Part shown: positions 6,187-13,950 of the stretch, in pieces
Numbering within the stretch: position 1 is the first letter of the stretch
Layout: every line of letters starts with the position of its first letter
Source of the DNA: Polynucleobacter sp. UBA962
Lineage (GTDB): Bacteria > Pseudomonadota > Gammaproteobacteria > Burkholderiales > Burkholderiaceae
DNA: 16,333 nt
Direction of reading: 5' to 3'
Assembly: GCA_002292975.1 (NCBI GenBank)
Contig: DBCI01000081.1
Coordinates: forward strand, 1,653-17,985
Made by a program: the position numbers and the translations under genes
Notes under the pieces: generated by a model
Told to the model about the DNA's origin: nothing
What the model saw: the letters and a program-made list of their open reading frames with translations, nothing else
Database searches by the model: none

Positions 6187-8202
6187 TTAACTGGCTTGTT
6201 TAGGCCTTACCTTGAAGTATTTAAAAAACTGAATGACTAAGACAATTGCAAAACCCGCAAAGCCAATCATGTCACTTGTAGGTGATGTATAGGCAAGAGC
6301 GACACCCGATACGATCATTAAGAGACGCTCAATAATATTTGTTTTTTCAATAAACCATCCTTGCAAACCACCAGCAAGACAAACAATACCCACAATTGCT
6401 GTAAAAGTTGACCAAGCAATATCAAGCCAGTTAGCTTGTGCTAAGGCAGTGGTAGAGCCCATGAGCAAGAGGCTTACTCCTGACTTATCCAGAACAAACA
6501 TAAAGGGCACTAATATGGCTGGAGCGACGTATTTCCAGCTCTGCAACGTTGTTTTGTAAGGATTGCCCTTACAAATTGCAGCTGCCGCAAAGGGTGACAG
6601 GGCTGTCGGTGGTGATACCTCTGATAAAACAGCGTAGTAGAAGATGAACATATGTGCGGCAAAGGCAGGTACCCCAAGATTAATCAAGGCGGGAGCAGCG
6701 ATTACTGCACAAATAATGTAGGAGGCGGTAACCGGCACTGCTAGACCTACAATCCAAACAATCAAAGCCGTGAAGATGGCTGTGAGGAGCAATGACCCAC
6801 CTGCATACGCAATCACGATTGAGCTAAATTTAAGCCCTAAGCCGGTTAACACCACTGTTCCAACAATCAGACCAGCACCAGCACAAGTTGCGGCGATGGC
6901 AAGCACACCAGTCGATCCAGAAGCAAGAGCCTTGGTCAAATTAGATTCATAGAGGCCTTTTAAGAATGGCTCTTTACCGCTTAGCCAATCGTAAGAGAGG
7001 ATAGCGGTATCACGGCGCAGCATGCTGGTTAGTGCAGAAACTACGGTTGCCCAAAAAACTGCCATGACCGGTGAGAATCCCAACATCATGAAGAGGACGA
7101 TGGAAACTAAAGAAAAGAAATGAAACCAGTATTTTTTACTGAGAGACCAAGCACTTTCTACGGTCTCAAAGTGCATTGCTTTCATCCCGTATTTACGTAC
7201 ATCAATTTCGACCATGGTAAAAAGACCCAAATAAAACAGGAGGGTCGGAATAATCGACATCAATAAGACGTCTAGGTAGGATAGCTTTAAAAAATCTGCG
7301 ATTAAGAATGCCGCCGCACCCAATACAGGCGGGGAAATAATTGCGCCTAGGCCCCCTGCTGCCAAAAGACCACCCGCTGCATTTTTTTCATATCCGACTT
7401 TATCCAACATAGGCGCAGCAACAGAGCCCACGGTGACAGTGGTCGCAACACCCGAGCCGGAGGGCCCTCCTAGCAAGAAAGAAGAAAGCACAATGGTGCG
7501 CCCAACCCCAGACGATTTACCACCCATGGCAGCAAAGGAGAAGTCAATAAAGAACTTACCAGCCCCAGTAAATTGCAGGAAAGCGCCAAAGATCGTAAAT
7601 AAAATAATTAAGGTGGCCGATACATCCACAGCGGTTCCATAAATACCTTCTAATGTCATGTACATAAAGCCAACCAGACGATCGATTGAGTAGCCCTTAT
7701 GAGTCCATGGGGCCGGTAGGTAATCACCAAAAAGTGCGTACATTAAGAAAAGGACGGTAACAGTAACCAATATGAACCCACTGGTACGGCGCACAGCCTC
7801 TAATATGAGAAGAATGAGAATAGTGCCCCACACGATATCTATGGTATTTGGGGCCGTATTACGGTCACCAAAATCATCACCGCTACTGATAGCAAAGTAG
7901 GCAACGTAAATTGCCAAGAGTGCACAAATAACATCCCACCACATCAGGCGGTTTTTAAAACGAGCCATCAGTGGAAAACTTAAGAAAACCAAAAAGAGCA
8001 TAAAGCTCACGTGAACGGTTCGTAGTACCTGTGTGGGAACAATCGAGTAGGCTGCATAGAGATGAAATAGCGACATGCTAACCGCTATGAGCGTTAGGAA
8101 TACAGCGAATAAACCTTTATATTTATTAGAGTCGCCTTCTTCCTGTTTGATTAACGCGTCTAATTTTTCTTGGGTTGCGCTATCGATCGCACTTTGGCTC
8201 AT
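6187..8202 (-). CDS. TRAP transporter fused permease (4TM/12TM)
   Basis: This 671-residue inner-membrane protein fuses the small (DctQ-like) and large (DctM-like) subunits of a tripartite ATP-independent periplasmic transporter, which uses an ion gradient to import organic acids. Residues 1-30 are hydrophilic and cytoplasmic. Four helices follow to about 155, then the DctM-type region with many helices. The conserved glycine-rich stretch lies at about 243-297: GGPSGSGVATTVTVGSVAAP, then KNAAGGLLAAGG and ISPPVLGAAAF. A second related motif (LSEVSPPTALSPFAAAAICKG) appears about 240 residues later, as expected from the inverted-repeat fold. This fused form goes with TAXI-type receptors, and one is encoded immediately upstream. 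The ATG follows a weak AGAG and lies just after a terminator-like hairpin, which may lower its expression relative to the receptor. The substrate is unknown. Confidence 0.95.
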   Translation of the reverse strand: MSQSAIDSATQEKLDALIKQEEGDSNKYKGLFAVFLTLIAVSMSLFHLYAAYSIVPTQVLRTVHVSFMLFLVFLSFPLMARFKNRLMWWDVICALLAIYVAYFAISSGDDFGDRNTAPNTIDIVWGTILILLILEAVRRTSGFILVTVTVLFLMYALFGDYLPAPWTHKGYSIDRLVGFMYMTLEGIYGTAVDVSATLIILFTIFGAFLQFTGAGKFFIDFSFAAMGGKSSGVGRTIVLSSFLLGGPSGSGVATTVTVGSVAAPMLDKVGYEKNAAGGLLAAGGLGAIISPPVLGAAAFLIADFLKLSYLDVLLMSIIPTLLFYLGLFTMVEIDVRKYGMKAMHFETVESAWSLSKKYWFHFFSLVSIVLFMMLGFSPVMAVFWATVVSALTSMLRRDTAILSYDWLSGKEPFLKGLYESNLTKALASGSTGVLAIAATCAGAGLIVGTVVLTGLGLKFSSIVIAYAGGSLLLTAIFTALIVWIVGLAVPVTASYIICAVIAAPALINLGVPAFAAHMFIFYYAVLSEVSPPTALSPFAAAAICKGNPYKTTLQSWKYVAPAILVPFMFVLDKSGVSLLLMGSTTALAQANWLDIAWSTFTAIVGIVCLAGGLQGWFIEKTNIIERLLMIVSGVALAYTSPTSDMIGFAGFAIVLVIQFFKYFKVRPKQAS

Positions 8203-8217
8203 ATATTATTCTCTATT

Positions 8218-8243
8218 AAAAAATGGCCGCATGAGCGGCCATT
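8218..8243 (-). terminator. Terminator-like hairpin between TAXI receptor and TRAP permease (attenuator candidate)
   Basis: On the minus strand a perfect nine-pair stem AATGGCCGC/GCGGCCATT with loop TCAT (arms at 8222-8230 and 8235-8243 in plus coordinates) runs into a tract of six T ending at 8218. This is a textbook intrinsic terminator shape inside what is otherwise one transcription unit: it lies 29 bases after the receptor stop and 15 bases before the permease start. It could end most transcripts after the receptor gene or protect its 3' end, giving more receptor than permease. Confidence 0.82.
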
Positions 8244-8272
8244 ACTGCAAAGTATTCTGCAACTAGTCAGTC

Positions 8273-9223
8273 TTAGTTCACTTTGATATTCTTTTCTTTA
8301 AAGTACTTCAAAGCTCCAGGATGAAAAGAAATTGGTGTCGATGCAGATTTTTGAGCATCCAAAGTTACATTGATGTACTCAAAATGAGTGCGTACTAGCT
8401 CAATTTTATTATCGAAAATTGCTTTAACGATATCGTAGGCCTCTTTCTCAGGCATCTTTGAGCTGGTTACCAAAATGTTGGCAACCGAGATCACGTTATT
8501 ATCCTTTTCCATACCTTTGTAGGTTGTTTTAGGAATTACATCTTTAAAGTACAAATTGCCATATTTTTTGTTCATCGCATCCACTTCTTTGGAATGATCA
8601 ACCATCACAATCTGAGTGCCTGGAGTATTGGCAAGGTCGGTAACGGCTGCGGTTGGTAAGCCGCCCACCCAGAAGAATGCATCAATCTTACGGTCTTTCA
8701 CGGCATTGACCGATTCCGCGACACCCAAGCGCTCGCGCTTCATGTCTTTGTCTTTATCGAGGCCGGCTGCCTCAATCACACGAAAGGCCATTACTTCGGT
8801 TGCGCTTCCGGGACTACCCGTGCTGACGCGCTTCCCTTTGAGGTCTTGCATCGTTTTGATACCAGAAGCACCAGTGGTCACAATGTGCATCCTGTTTGGA
8901 TATAGAACCAATAGGGTGCTAAGGTCAACTTTTTTACCAGAGAACTTGCCTTGACCTGTTTGTGCATCTTTAGCGGCATCAGCCATCGAGAAGCCCACAT
9001 AAGGCTTGCCAGTGCCGATGAGATTGAGGTTGTCAACGGAGCCACCGGTCACTTCAGCAGTCGCAGACATGCCCGCAACTTTTTTGGAGAGTACCGATGC
9101 TAATCCGCCACCCATCGGGTAGTAAACGCCACCAGTACCGCCGGTCGCAATAGAAATATTCTGCGCTTGTACGCTGCCCCAAACGAGGGCAGAGCAAACA
9201 ACGAGAGCTTTAATAAGTTTCAT
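8273..9223 (-). CDS. TAXI-family TRAP transporter solute-binding protein
   Basis: This is the periplasmic receptor that captures the ligand and delivers it to the fused TRAP permease. The 316-residue precursor has a clear signal peptide (MKLIKALVVCSALVWGSVQA, cleavage predicted after A20). The mature N-terminus, QNISIATGGTGGVYYPMGGG, is the hallmark of the TAXI family. The later segments MQDLKGKRVSTGSPGSATE (hinge and ligand-binding region) and KDRKIDAFFWVGGLP are also typical. An AGGAG seven bases before the ATG gives strong translation initiation. TAXI receptors that have been studied bind dicarboxylates, glutamate-like or other organic acids, so the ligand here is open. It lies 62 bases after the lyase gene and is separated from the permease by a terminator-like hairpin. 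Confidence 0.96.
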   Translation of the reverse strand: MKLIKALVVCSALVWGSVQAQNISIATGGTGGVYYPMGGGLASVLSKKVAGMSATAEVTGGSVDNLNLIGTGKPYVGFSMADAAKDAQTGQGKFSGKKVDLSTLLVLYPNRMHIVTTGASGIKTMQDLKGKRVSTGSPGSATEVMAFRVIEAAGLDKDKDMKRERLGVAESVNAVKDRKIDAFFWVGGLPTAAVTDLANTPGTQIVMVDHSKEVDAMNKKYGNLYFKDVIPKTTYKGMEKDNNVISVANILVTSSKMPEKEAYDIVKAIFDNKIELVRTHFEYINVTLDAQKSASTPISFHPGALKYFKEKNIKVN

Positions 9224-9262
9224 TCAATATCTCCTGATTATTTATGAGTAGTTAAACCTAAG

Positions 9263-9271
9263 TCTATACCA
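9263..9271 (-). promoter_or_regulatory. Possible extended -10 promoter before the TAXI receptor gene
   Basis: On the minus strand TGG-TATAGA forms a TGn extended -10 element about 40 bases upstream of the receptor ATG. A TTGATA at 15 bases spacing is a poor -35. It would give the receptor and permease a start independent of the upstream enzyme genes. The evidence is motif likeness only. Confidence 0.25.
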
Positions 9272-9285
9272 ATTTTTCTAGGGTA

Positions 9286-10206
9286 TCAAAGCCCAGGCAT
9301 TTGGAAGCCAATTTTTTCAAGTTCAGCAATTAGTTTACTGTGTTCACTGGGCTCAAGCGCCAATAGCGGCGGCCTAACTCGAGCCCATTCTGGATCTTTG
9401 CTGTAATGGGCTACGGCCGCCTTCATTGCCGGAATCATTGGATATTGAGCGTAGACCGAACGAAGCGCCGTTAACGCCTCTTGTGCTTGGTCTGCAGTTG
9501 GTTCTTGCCAGTGAGCTGCTAAGTCCGCAATCGCCTTAGGATTAACATTGGCCATCGCTGAAATACAACCCACGCCACCTGCGCGTAGGGCGCGAAGCAA
9601 AAAAATCTCACTACCAGCGTACACCCTAAACCCAGATCCAAGTAAGGCTTTAATAACTGACTCGGTATAAGGCCAATCGCCTGAACTATCTTTAATACCC
9701 ACTACTGTATTGGGATAGGTTTTTACTAAGCGCTCCAGAAGAGGAACGCTAAGGCCAACTTTTGTAACCTGCGGAATGTTGTAAACATATATTTTTAGGT
9801 TTGCATCGCCCACTGCCTCAATAATCTCCGCGTAATACTGAAAGAGACCTTCGTCGGCAACATCTTTGTAATAGAAAGGGGGCAGCATTAAAACGCCTGC
9901 ACAACCGGCCTTAACTGCAGATCTTGTCATCATCGATGCATCTGCGACAGAGCATGCGCCAGTTCCCGGCATCATGTTTTTAGGGTTCAGTCCACCTGCA
10001 ATAAGTTCATGAAGCACATCTATTTTTTGCCCAGCTGACATTGAGTTGGCCTCTGAGTTGGTCCCAAAGACAGCTTGACCAACCCCATTACTCTGGAGCC
10101 ACTGGCATTGACGTAACAACTTTTTACTATTGGGACTGCCATCCGCATTAAAGGGGGTCAGTACCGGGGACAAAACAGCAGATAGGGTAGAGGTGTGAGC
10201 AGACAT
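9286..10206 (-). CDS. DHDPS/N-acetylneuraminate-lyase family aldolase or dehydratase
   Basis: This 306-residue class I (Schiff-base) lyase is of the dihydrodipicolinate synthase superfamily. K172 in VGIKDSSGDW is the imine-forming lysine and Y142 in YVYNIPQ is the catalytic tyrosine. The substrate-carboxylate loop reads FGTNSEANS (47-55), where lysine-biosynthetic DHDPS has GTTGES, so the second threonine is replaced by N50. With sugar-acid dehydratases and a transporter nearby, a catabolic member acting on a 2-keto-3-deoxy acid (aldol cleavage to pyruvate plus an aldehyde, or dehydration/decarboxylation) is more likely than lysine synthesis. It starts 13 bases after the 2-hydroxyacid dehydrogenase, with GGAG upstream of the ATG, so the two are one operon. 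The family is certain; the reaction is not. Confidence 0.9.
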   Translation of the reverse strand: MSAHTSTLSAVLSPVLTPFNADGSPNSKKLLRQCQWLQSNGVGQAVFGTNSEANSMSAGQKIDVLHELIAGGLNPKNMMPGTGACSVADASMMTRSAVKAGCAGVLMLPPFYYKDVADEGLFQYYAEIIEAVGDANLKIYVYNIPQVTKVGLSVPLLERLVKTYPNTVVGIKDSSGDWPYTESVIKALLGSGFRVYAGSEIFLLRALRAGGVGCISAMANVNPKAIADLAAHWQEPTADQAQEALTALRSVYAQYPMIPAMKAAVAHYSKDPEWARVRPPLLALEPSEHSKLIAELEKIGFQMPGL

Positions 10207-10219
10207 TCAAAATCTCCGA

Positions 10220-11149
10220 CTAGAAAGAAATGGGGGTTGGAAGGGACTGGTGATTAAAAAAGGCCTCAAGATTGTCGATTGCCAGATTGGTCATTGCTTG
10301 ACGGGTTTCTTGTGTGGCGCTTCCAATATGAGGAGTAAGCAGTACATTCGATAGAGTTAAGAAATCAGCCTTTGGGTTGGGTTCGTTCTCAAAAACATCA
10401 AGGGCGGCACCTGCAATAACTTTGTTTTGCAAGGCGTTGATGAGATCATCTTCATTTACAACGCTACCGCGTGCAACATTAATCAGATAACCCTTCGGTC
10501 CAAGCGCCTGTAGGATCGAAGTATTAATAATTTTCTCAGTTGATTTGCCACCTGGGCAGGTCAATATTAGGATATCGCTCTCTCGTGCCAAATCCAGTAA
10601 TGCGGAAAAAAATACATACGGTAGATTTTTTGGGCTAGGACCGTGATAAGCAATCTCCACTTTAAATGGCAAGAGACGTGCAGCTAGCTCTTGTCCAATT
10701 CGACCCATGCCCACAATCCCTATTTTTTTCCCTGCTAAGGAAGTGGTAAATGGAAAGGTTTCGGTGGCCCATGTTTTCTGGAGAACAAATTGGTGACCCT
10801 CAGAGATCTTTCTTAAAAGACCAAAAAGAAGTCCAATGGTAAGTTCACAAACAGCATCATTGAGAACGCCGGGGGTATTAGAAGCAATAATCCCCCTTTG
10901 CTTTAGATAATCGAGTGGGAGATTGTCGTAGCCCACTCCGCAAACTGAGATCATCTTGATATGGGGTAATTTCTCTAATAATGTTTCGCTTATGGGAAAA
11001 GGTGAACGAGTAATAATAGCCGATACCTCTTTGTAAGGAGAAAGTGTATTTACGTCCAGCAAATGCAAAACCTTGAGGCGCCGATCAATCTCTAACTTCA
11101 TGATTTCAGGGAAAAAGCCGACCTGTAATACGCTATTGACGGGAATCAT
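10220..11149 (-). CDS. D-isomer-specific 2-hydroxyacid dehydrogenase (glyoxylate/hydroxypyruvate reductase-like)
   Basis: This 309-residue NAD(P)-dependent oxidoreductase interconverts a 2-keto acid and its D-2-hydroxy acid. The nucleotide fold shows GIVGMGRIG (GxGxxG at 147-152). The catalytic residues are visible as R227 in INVARGSV, the acidic residue in FENEP (253-257) and H274 in LTPHIGSAT. The end of the second Rossmann strand reads AYHGPSPK, without the acidic residue that normally selects NAD, which suggests NADP(H) use, as in glyoxylate/hydroxypyruvate reductases. It is the first gene of the leftward unit, 72 bases from the divergent dehydratase gene. It may reduce a C2 or C3 keto acid (glyoxylate, hydroxypyruvate) released by the neighbouring lyase, which is an inference. 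The substrate is unproven. Confidence 0.92.
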   Translation of the reverse strand: MIPVNSVLQVGFFPEIMKLEIDRRLKVLHLLDVNTLSPYKEVSAIITRSPFPISETLLEKLPHIKMISVCGVGYDNLPLDYLKQRGIIASNTPGVLNDAVCELTIGLLFGLLRKISEGHQFVLQKTWATETFPFTTSLAGKKIGIVGMGRIGQELAARLLPFKVEIAYHGPSPKNLPYVFFSALLDLARESDILILTCPGGKSTEKIINTSILQALGPKGYLINVARGSVVNEDDLINALQNKVIAGAALDVFENEPNPKADFLTLSNVLLTPHIGSATQETRQAMTNLAIDNLEAFFNHQSLPTPISF

Positions 11150-11174
11150 GTCTCTCTTCTGCTTTTATTGGAAT

Positions 11175-11185
11175 AATGTGACATT
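11175..11185. promoter_or_regulatory. Palindromic operator candidate in the divergent promoter region
   Basis: AATGT-G-ACATT is a perfect 11-base palindrome (five-base arms around one central G). It lies in the 72-base region between the divergent genes and overlaps the proposed -35 of the rightward promoter. The core TGT-n-ACA resembles sites of FadR-type GntR regulators (GT...AC half-sites), so it could be a repressor site. No regulator gene is in the window. Confidence 0.4.
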
Positions 11186-11206
11186 GTAAGTCGATATTTT
11201 TATCAT
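11178..11206 (+). promoter_or_regulatory. Sigma-70-type promoter for the rightward catabolic unit
   Basis: GTGACA (11178-11183) and TATCAT (11201-11206) each match the consensus at five of six positions and are separated by exactly 17 bases. Transcription would begin near 11212-11214, leaving a leader of about ten bases before the ATG at 11222. Such a leader has little room for a Shine-Dalgarno: only GGGAAC is close. Confidence 0.55.
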
Positions 11207-11221
11207 TTTGGGAACGATCCA

Positions 11222-13006
11222 ATGAGTGTAGCGAAAGATCCGAAAGCATCAGTAAATCAAAGTACCCCAACAGGGATTCGTAAGGGGCTCACTCGCTATG
11301 GCGATACGGAGTTCTCCCTATTTCTGCGTAAGGCTTTCATCAAGGCAATGGGGTATAGCGATAGCGCTCTGGAGAGACCTATCATTGGTATTACAAACAC
11401 TTACAGCGATTTCAACCCATGTCATGGCAATGTGCCGCAAATGATTGAGGCGATTAAACGGGGAGTGATGCAGGCTGGTGGTATGCCCATGGTATTTCCA
11501 ACGATATCTATCCATGAGTCCTTTGCATTTCCAACCAGTATGTATTTGCGTAATTTGATGGCACTTGATACTGAAGAGATGATGCGCTCACAACCGGTAG
11601 ATGCAGTTGTTTTAGTAGGGGGTTGCGATAAAACGATTCCAGCCCAACTGATGGCGGCAGCTAGCTTGGATATTCCTGTGCTTTCAATACCAACAGGACC
11701 AATGTTAACGACGCTTCATCAGGGAGATCGCTTAGGCGCCTGTACGGATTGTCGGCGCTATTGGGGAAAATTTAGAGCGGGCGAAATTGATCAAGAAGAG
11801 ATCGATGAGATCAATGGCAGGTTAGCGCCAACGACTGGAACCTGCATGGTCATGGGTACTGCTAGCACTATTGCGTGCATGGTAGAAACCGCAGGACTTA
11901 GTTTGGCAGGAACGGCAGCTGCACCAGCGGTCATGGCAGAGCGTTTTCGTTTATCGGAACTGACTGGAAGAAGGGCTGTGGAGCTTGCAAAGACAGCTGA
12001 TCAAAAAATATTTTCACCACGAGCAATTCTTACACCCAAGGCCCTCACAAATGCTTTGACCGTTCTGCATGCGATTGGTGGATCTACTAATGCCTTAATT
12101 CATATTACAGCCGTGGCAGCGCGCTTGGGCATCAAGATTGATTTGGATCAGGTTGATCAATTAGGTAGAAATGTTCCGGTTTTGGTTGATCTCAAACCTA
12201 GTGGCGCCCATTACATGGAGCATCTTTATGAAGATGGTGGCTTAATGGCAGTGCTCAAAGAGCTCAAACCCCATTTGTACTTGGATTGCCTAACGATCTC
12301 TGGAAGAACTCTAGGCGAAGAGATCGAGCTTGCTAAAGTGACCAAAGTAAGGAAAGTAATCCGAATCTCAAGCGATCCTATCTTTCCGGTGGGTGGCTTA
12401 GCGGTCCTCCGTGGTAATTTGGCCCCTCGCGGAGCTGTGATTAAACACTCGGCAGCTAGCCCAGATTTATTGAAGCATCGGGGGCGTGCTGTCGTGTTTA
12501 GTTCTTTAGAGGATTTGGCATTGCGGATTGATAGCCCGGATTTAGATGTCAATGCCGATGATATTTTGGTGTTACAGAATGCTGGACCAAAGGGCGCCCC
12601 AGGAATGCCAGAGGCGGGATATCTGCCGATCCCTAAAAAATTAGCCCAAGCTGGTGTTAAAGATATGGTCCGTATTTCGGATGCGCGAATGAGTGGTACG
12701 GCATTTGGAACAATCGTATTGCACATCACCCCAGAATCTGCCGAGAATGGCCCCCTTGCTATCGTTCGCAATGGCGACATGATTGTCTTAGATGTCAGTC
12801 AGAGACTTTTACAACTGGAGTTGGATGATGAAGAGATACAAAAACGCATTGCTGCTCTGGCACCACCAGCAGAGCGTCTTGCTATTCCAGAATCAGGATA
12901 TCGGCGTTTATATCAAACTACAGTAACCCAAGCGGACATTGGTTGTGATTTTGATTTCATGGTTCCATCGATGACAGGTACCGCTCCCATTTTGAAAGGT
13001 TTGTGA
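11222..13006 (+). CDS. IlvD/Edd-family dehydratase, aldonate (L-arabonate/D-xylonate)-type
   Basis: This 594-residue iron-sulfur dehydratase turns a sugar acid or dihydroxyacid into the 2-keto-3-deoxy (or 2-keto) acid. The three cysteines that bind the [2Fe-2S] cluster in the aldonate subgroup are present: C67 in NPCHGN, C135 in GGCDKT and C208 in TGTCMVMG. Their spacing (68 and 73) matches characterised L-arabonate dehydratase. K137 is the predicted carbamylated Mg2+ ligand and S491 in SDARMSGT the catalytic serine. The segment LGACTDCRRYWGKFRAGEI and the C-terminal CDFDF also fit the aldonate group rather than the branched-chain amino acid enzyme. It heads the rightward operon; its TGA is one base from the next ATG. 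The substrate is inferred only to the level of aldonate-like acid. Confidence 0.9.
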   Translation: MSVAKDPKASVNQSTPTGIRKGLTRYGDTEFSLFLRKAFIKAMGYSDSALERPIIGITNTYSDFNPCHGNVPQMIEAIKRGVMQAGGMPMVFPTISIHESFAFPTSMYLRNLMALDTEEMMRSQPVDAVVLVGGCDKTIPAQLMAAASLDIPVLSIPTGPMLTTLHQGDRLGACTDCRRYWGKFRAGEIDQEEIDEINGRLAPTTGTCMVMGTASTIACMVETAGLSLAGTAAAPAVMAERFRLSELTGRRAVELAKTADQKIFSPRAILTPKALTNALTVLHAIGGSTNALIHITAVAARLGIKIDLDQVDQLGRNVPVLVDLKPSGAHYMEHLYEDGGLMAVLKELKPHLYLDCLTISGRTLGEEIELAKVTKVRKVIRISSDPIFPVGGLAVLRGNLAPRGAVIKHSAASPDLLKHRGRAVVFSSLEDLALRIDSPDLDVNADDILVLQNAGPKGAPGMPEAGYLPIPKKLAQAGVKDMVRISDARMSGTAFGTIVLHITPESAENGPLAIVRNGDMIVLDVSQRLLQLELDDEEIQKRIAALAPPAERLAIPESGYRRLYQTTVTQADIGCDFDFMVPSMTGTAPILKGL

Positions 13007-13007
13007 G

Positions 13008-13949
13008 ATGTTATTTAATCCAGCAGATACTAAGGTTCTGATTGTGGGTGGCGGAACGATGGGCGCCGATGTTGCGCTTGTTTGTGCACGCGGTGGTTGT
13101 ACGACATATGTATTTGAAGCAAATACTGAGCGCTGTAAAGTCTTGCCAAATTACTTTCAAACTAAATTACTGGAGATGGGTTTTGGTCAGCGAGCCCACT
13201 TAATTTCTTTGGTAGATTCGCTTAATCAGTTTGATTGGTCAGGGATTGATTTGGTGATTGAGTGTGTGCCTGAGAAAATAGAGATTAAGCAAGATTTATT
13301 TGCTCAACTCGAGCAAGTCGTGAATCCTCAGACTGTATTGGCTAGCAATAGCTCTAGTTTTCCGATTAGTCAAATTGCAGAAGGCTTAAAAACCTCCGCC
13401 CGAATGATTGGTCTGCATTTCTTTATGCCCGCCCACATCGTCCCCTGTGTGGAAGTGGTCTATGGTGAAAAAACTTCGCGCTTGGTCGCTGAAAGTCTGA
13501 GTCGCTTAATGACCGCGTGCGGCATGGTACCGGTAACTGTTAAAAAGGATTTACCAGGATTCTTGGCTAATCGCTTACAACATGCACTTTCTCGTGAGGC
13601 CTTTGATTTAATCGATGCCGGCATTGTGACCCCGGAAGATGTTGATAAGGCGGTGCGCTTTGGTTTTGGCTTTCGCTACCTGGCAGCGGGACCGGTGCTG
13701 CAACGCGATCATGCGGGCCTAGAAATTCATGCAGCAGCGGGTGCGAGTATTTATCCATCACTCAATAACAAAGGCGAGATCGCCAAGTGCCTTAAAGACA
13801 AGGTTGATGCTGGTAGTTTAGGTATGAAAAGCGGTCAAGGGTTTTATCCATGGACTGCCGATGCTATTAAAGTAGAGCGGCAGCGTTACGATGAGCTGCT
13901 ACGAGGGGGTTTGAAACTCATTCAAAAAGAACTCCCGGAGATTAAATAA
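13008..13949 (+). CDS. 3-hydroxyacyl-CoA dehydrogenase-family oxidoreductase
   Basis: This 313-residue NAD-dependent dehydrogenase has an N-terminal Rossmann domain (VGGGTMG at 13-19, with acidic E37 ending the second strand, so NAD is preferred) and a C-terminal helical domain. The catalytic dyad is H137 in GLHFFMP and E149 in CVEVV, 12 apart as in the family, with N188 in LANRLQHAL. The SNSSSFPIS loop and the C-terminal GMKSGQGFYPW are typical. Members oxidise 3-hydroxyacyl-CoA, but the family also includes enzymes on free acids, such as L-gulonate 3-dehydrogenase and L-carnitine dehydrogenase. With a sugar-acid dehydratase one base upstream, and no CoA ligase, thiolase or hydratase nearby, a free hydroxyacid substrate is more plausible. 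AAAGG just upstream serves as a ribosome site inside the previous gene. Confidence 0.9.
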   Translation: MLFNPADTKVLIVGGGTMGADVALVCARGGCTTYVFEANTERCKVLPNYFQTKLLEMGFGQRAHLISLVDSLNQFDWSGIDLVIECVPEKIEIKQDLFAQLEQVVNPQTVLASNSSSFPISQIAEGLKTSARMIGLHFFMPAHIVPCVEVVYGEKTSRLVAESLSRLMTACGMVPVTVKKDLPGFLANRLQHALSREAFDLIDAGIVTPEDVDKAVRFGFGFRYLAAGPVLQRDHAGLEIHAAAGASIYPSLNNKGEIAKCLKDKVDAGSLGMKSGQGFYPWTADAIKVERQRYDELLRGGLKLIQKELPEIK

Positions 13950-13950
13950 G

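Noticed and set aside
12226..12780. 184-codon open frame antisense to the IlvD/Edd dehydratase gene
   Set aside because: It lies wholly inside a gene with intact catalytic motifs, has no ribosome site and has a composition typical of a shadow frame.
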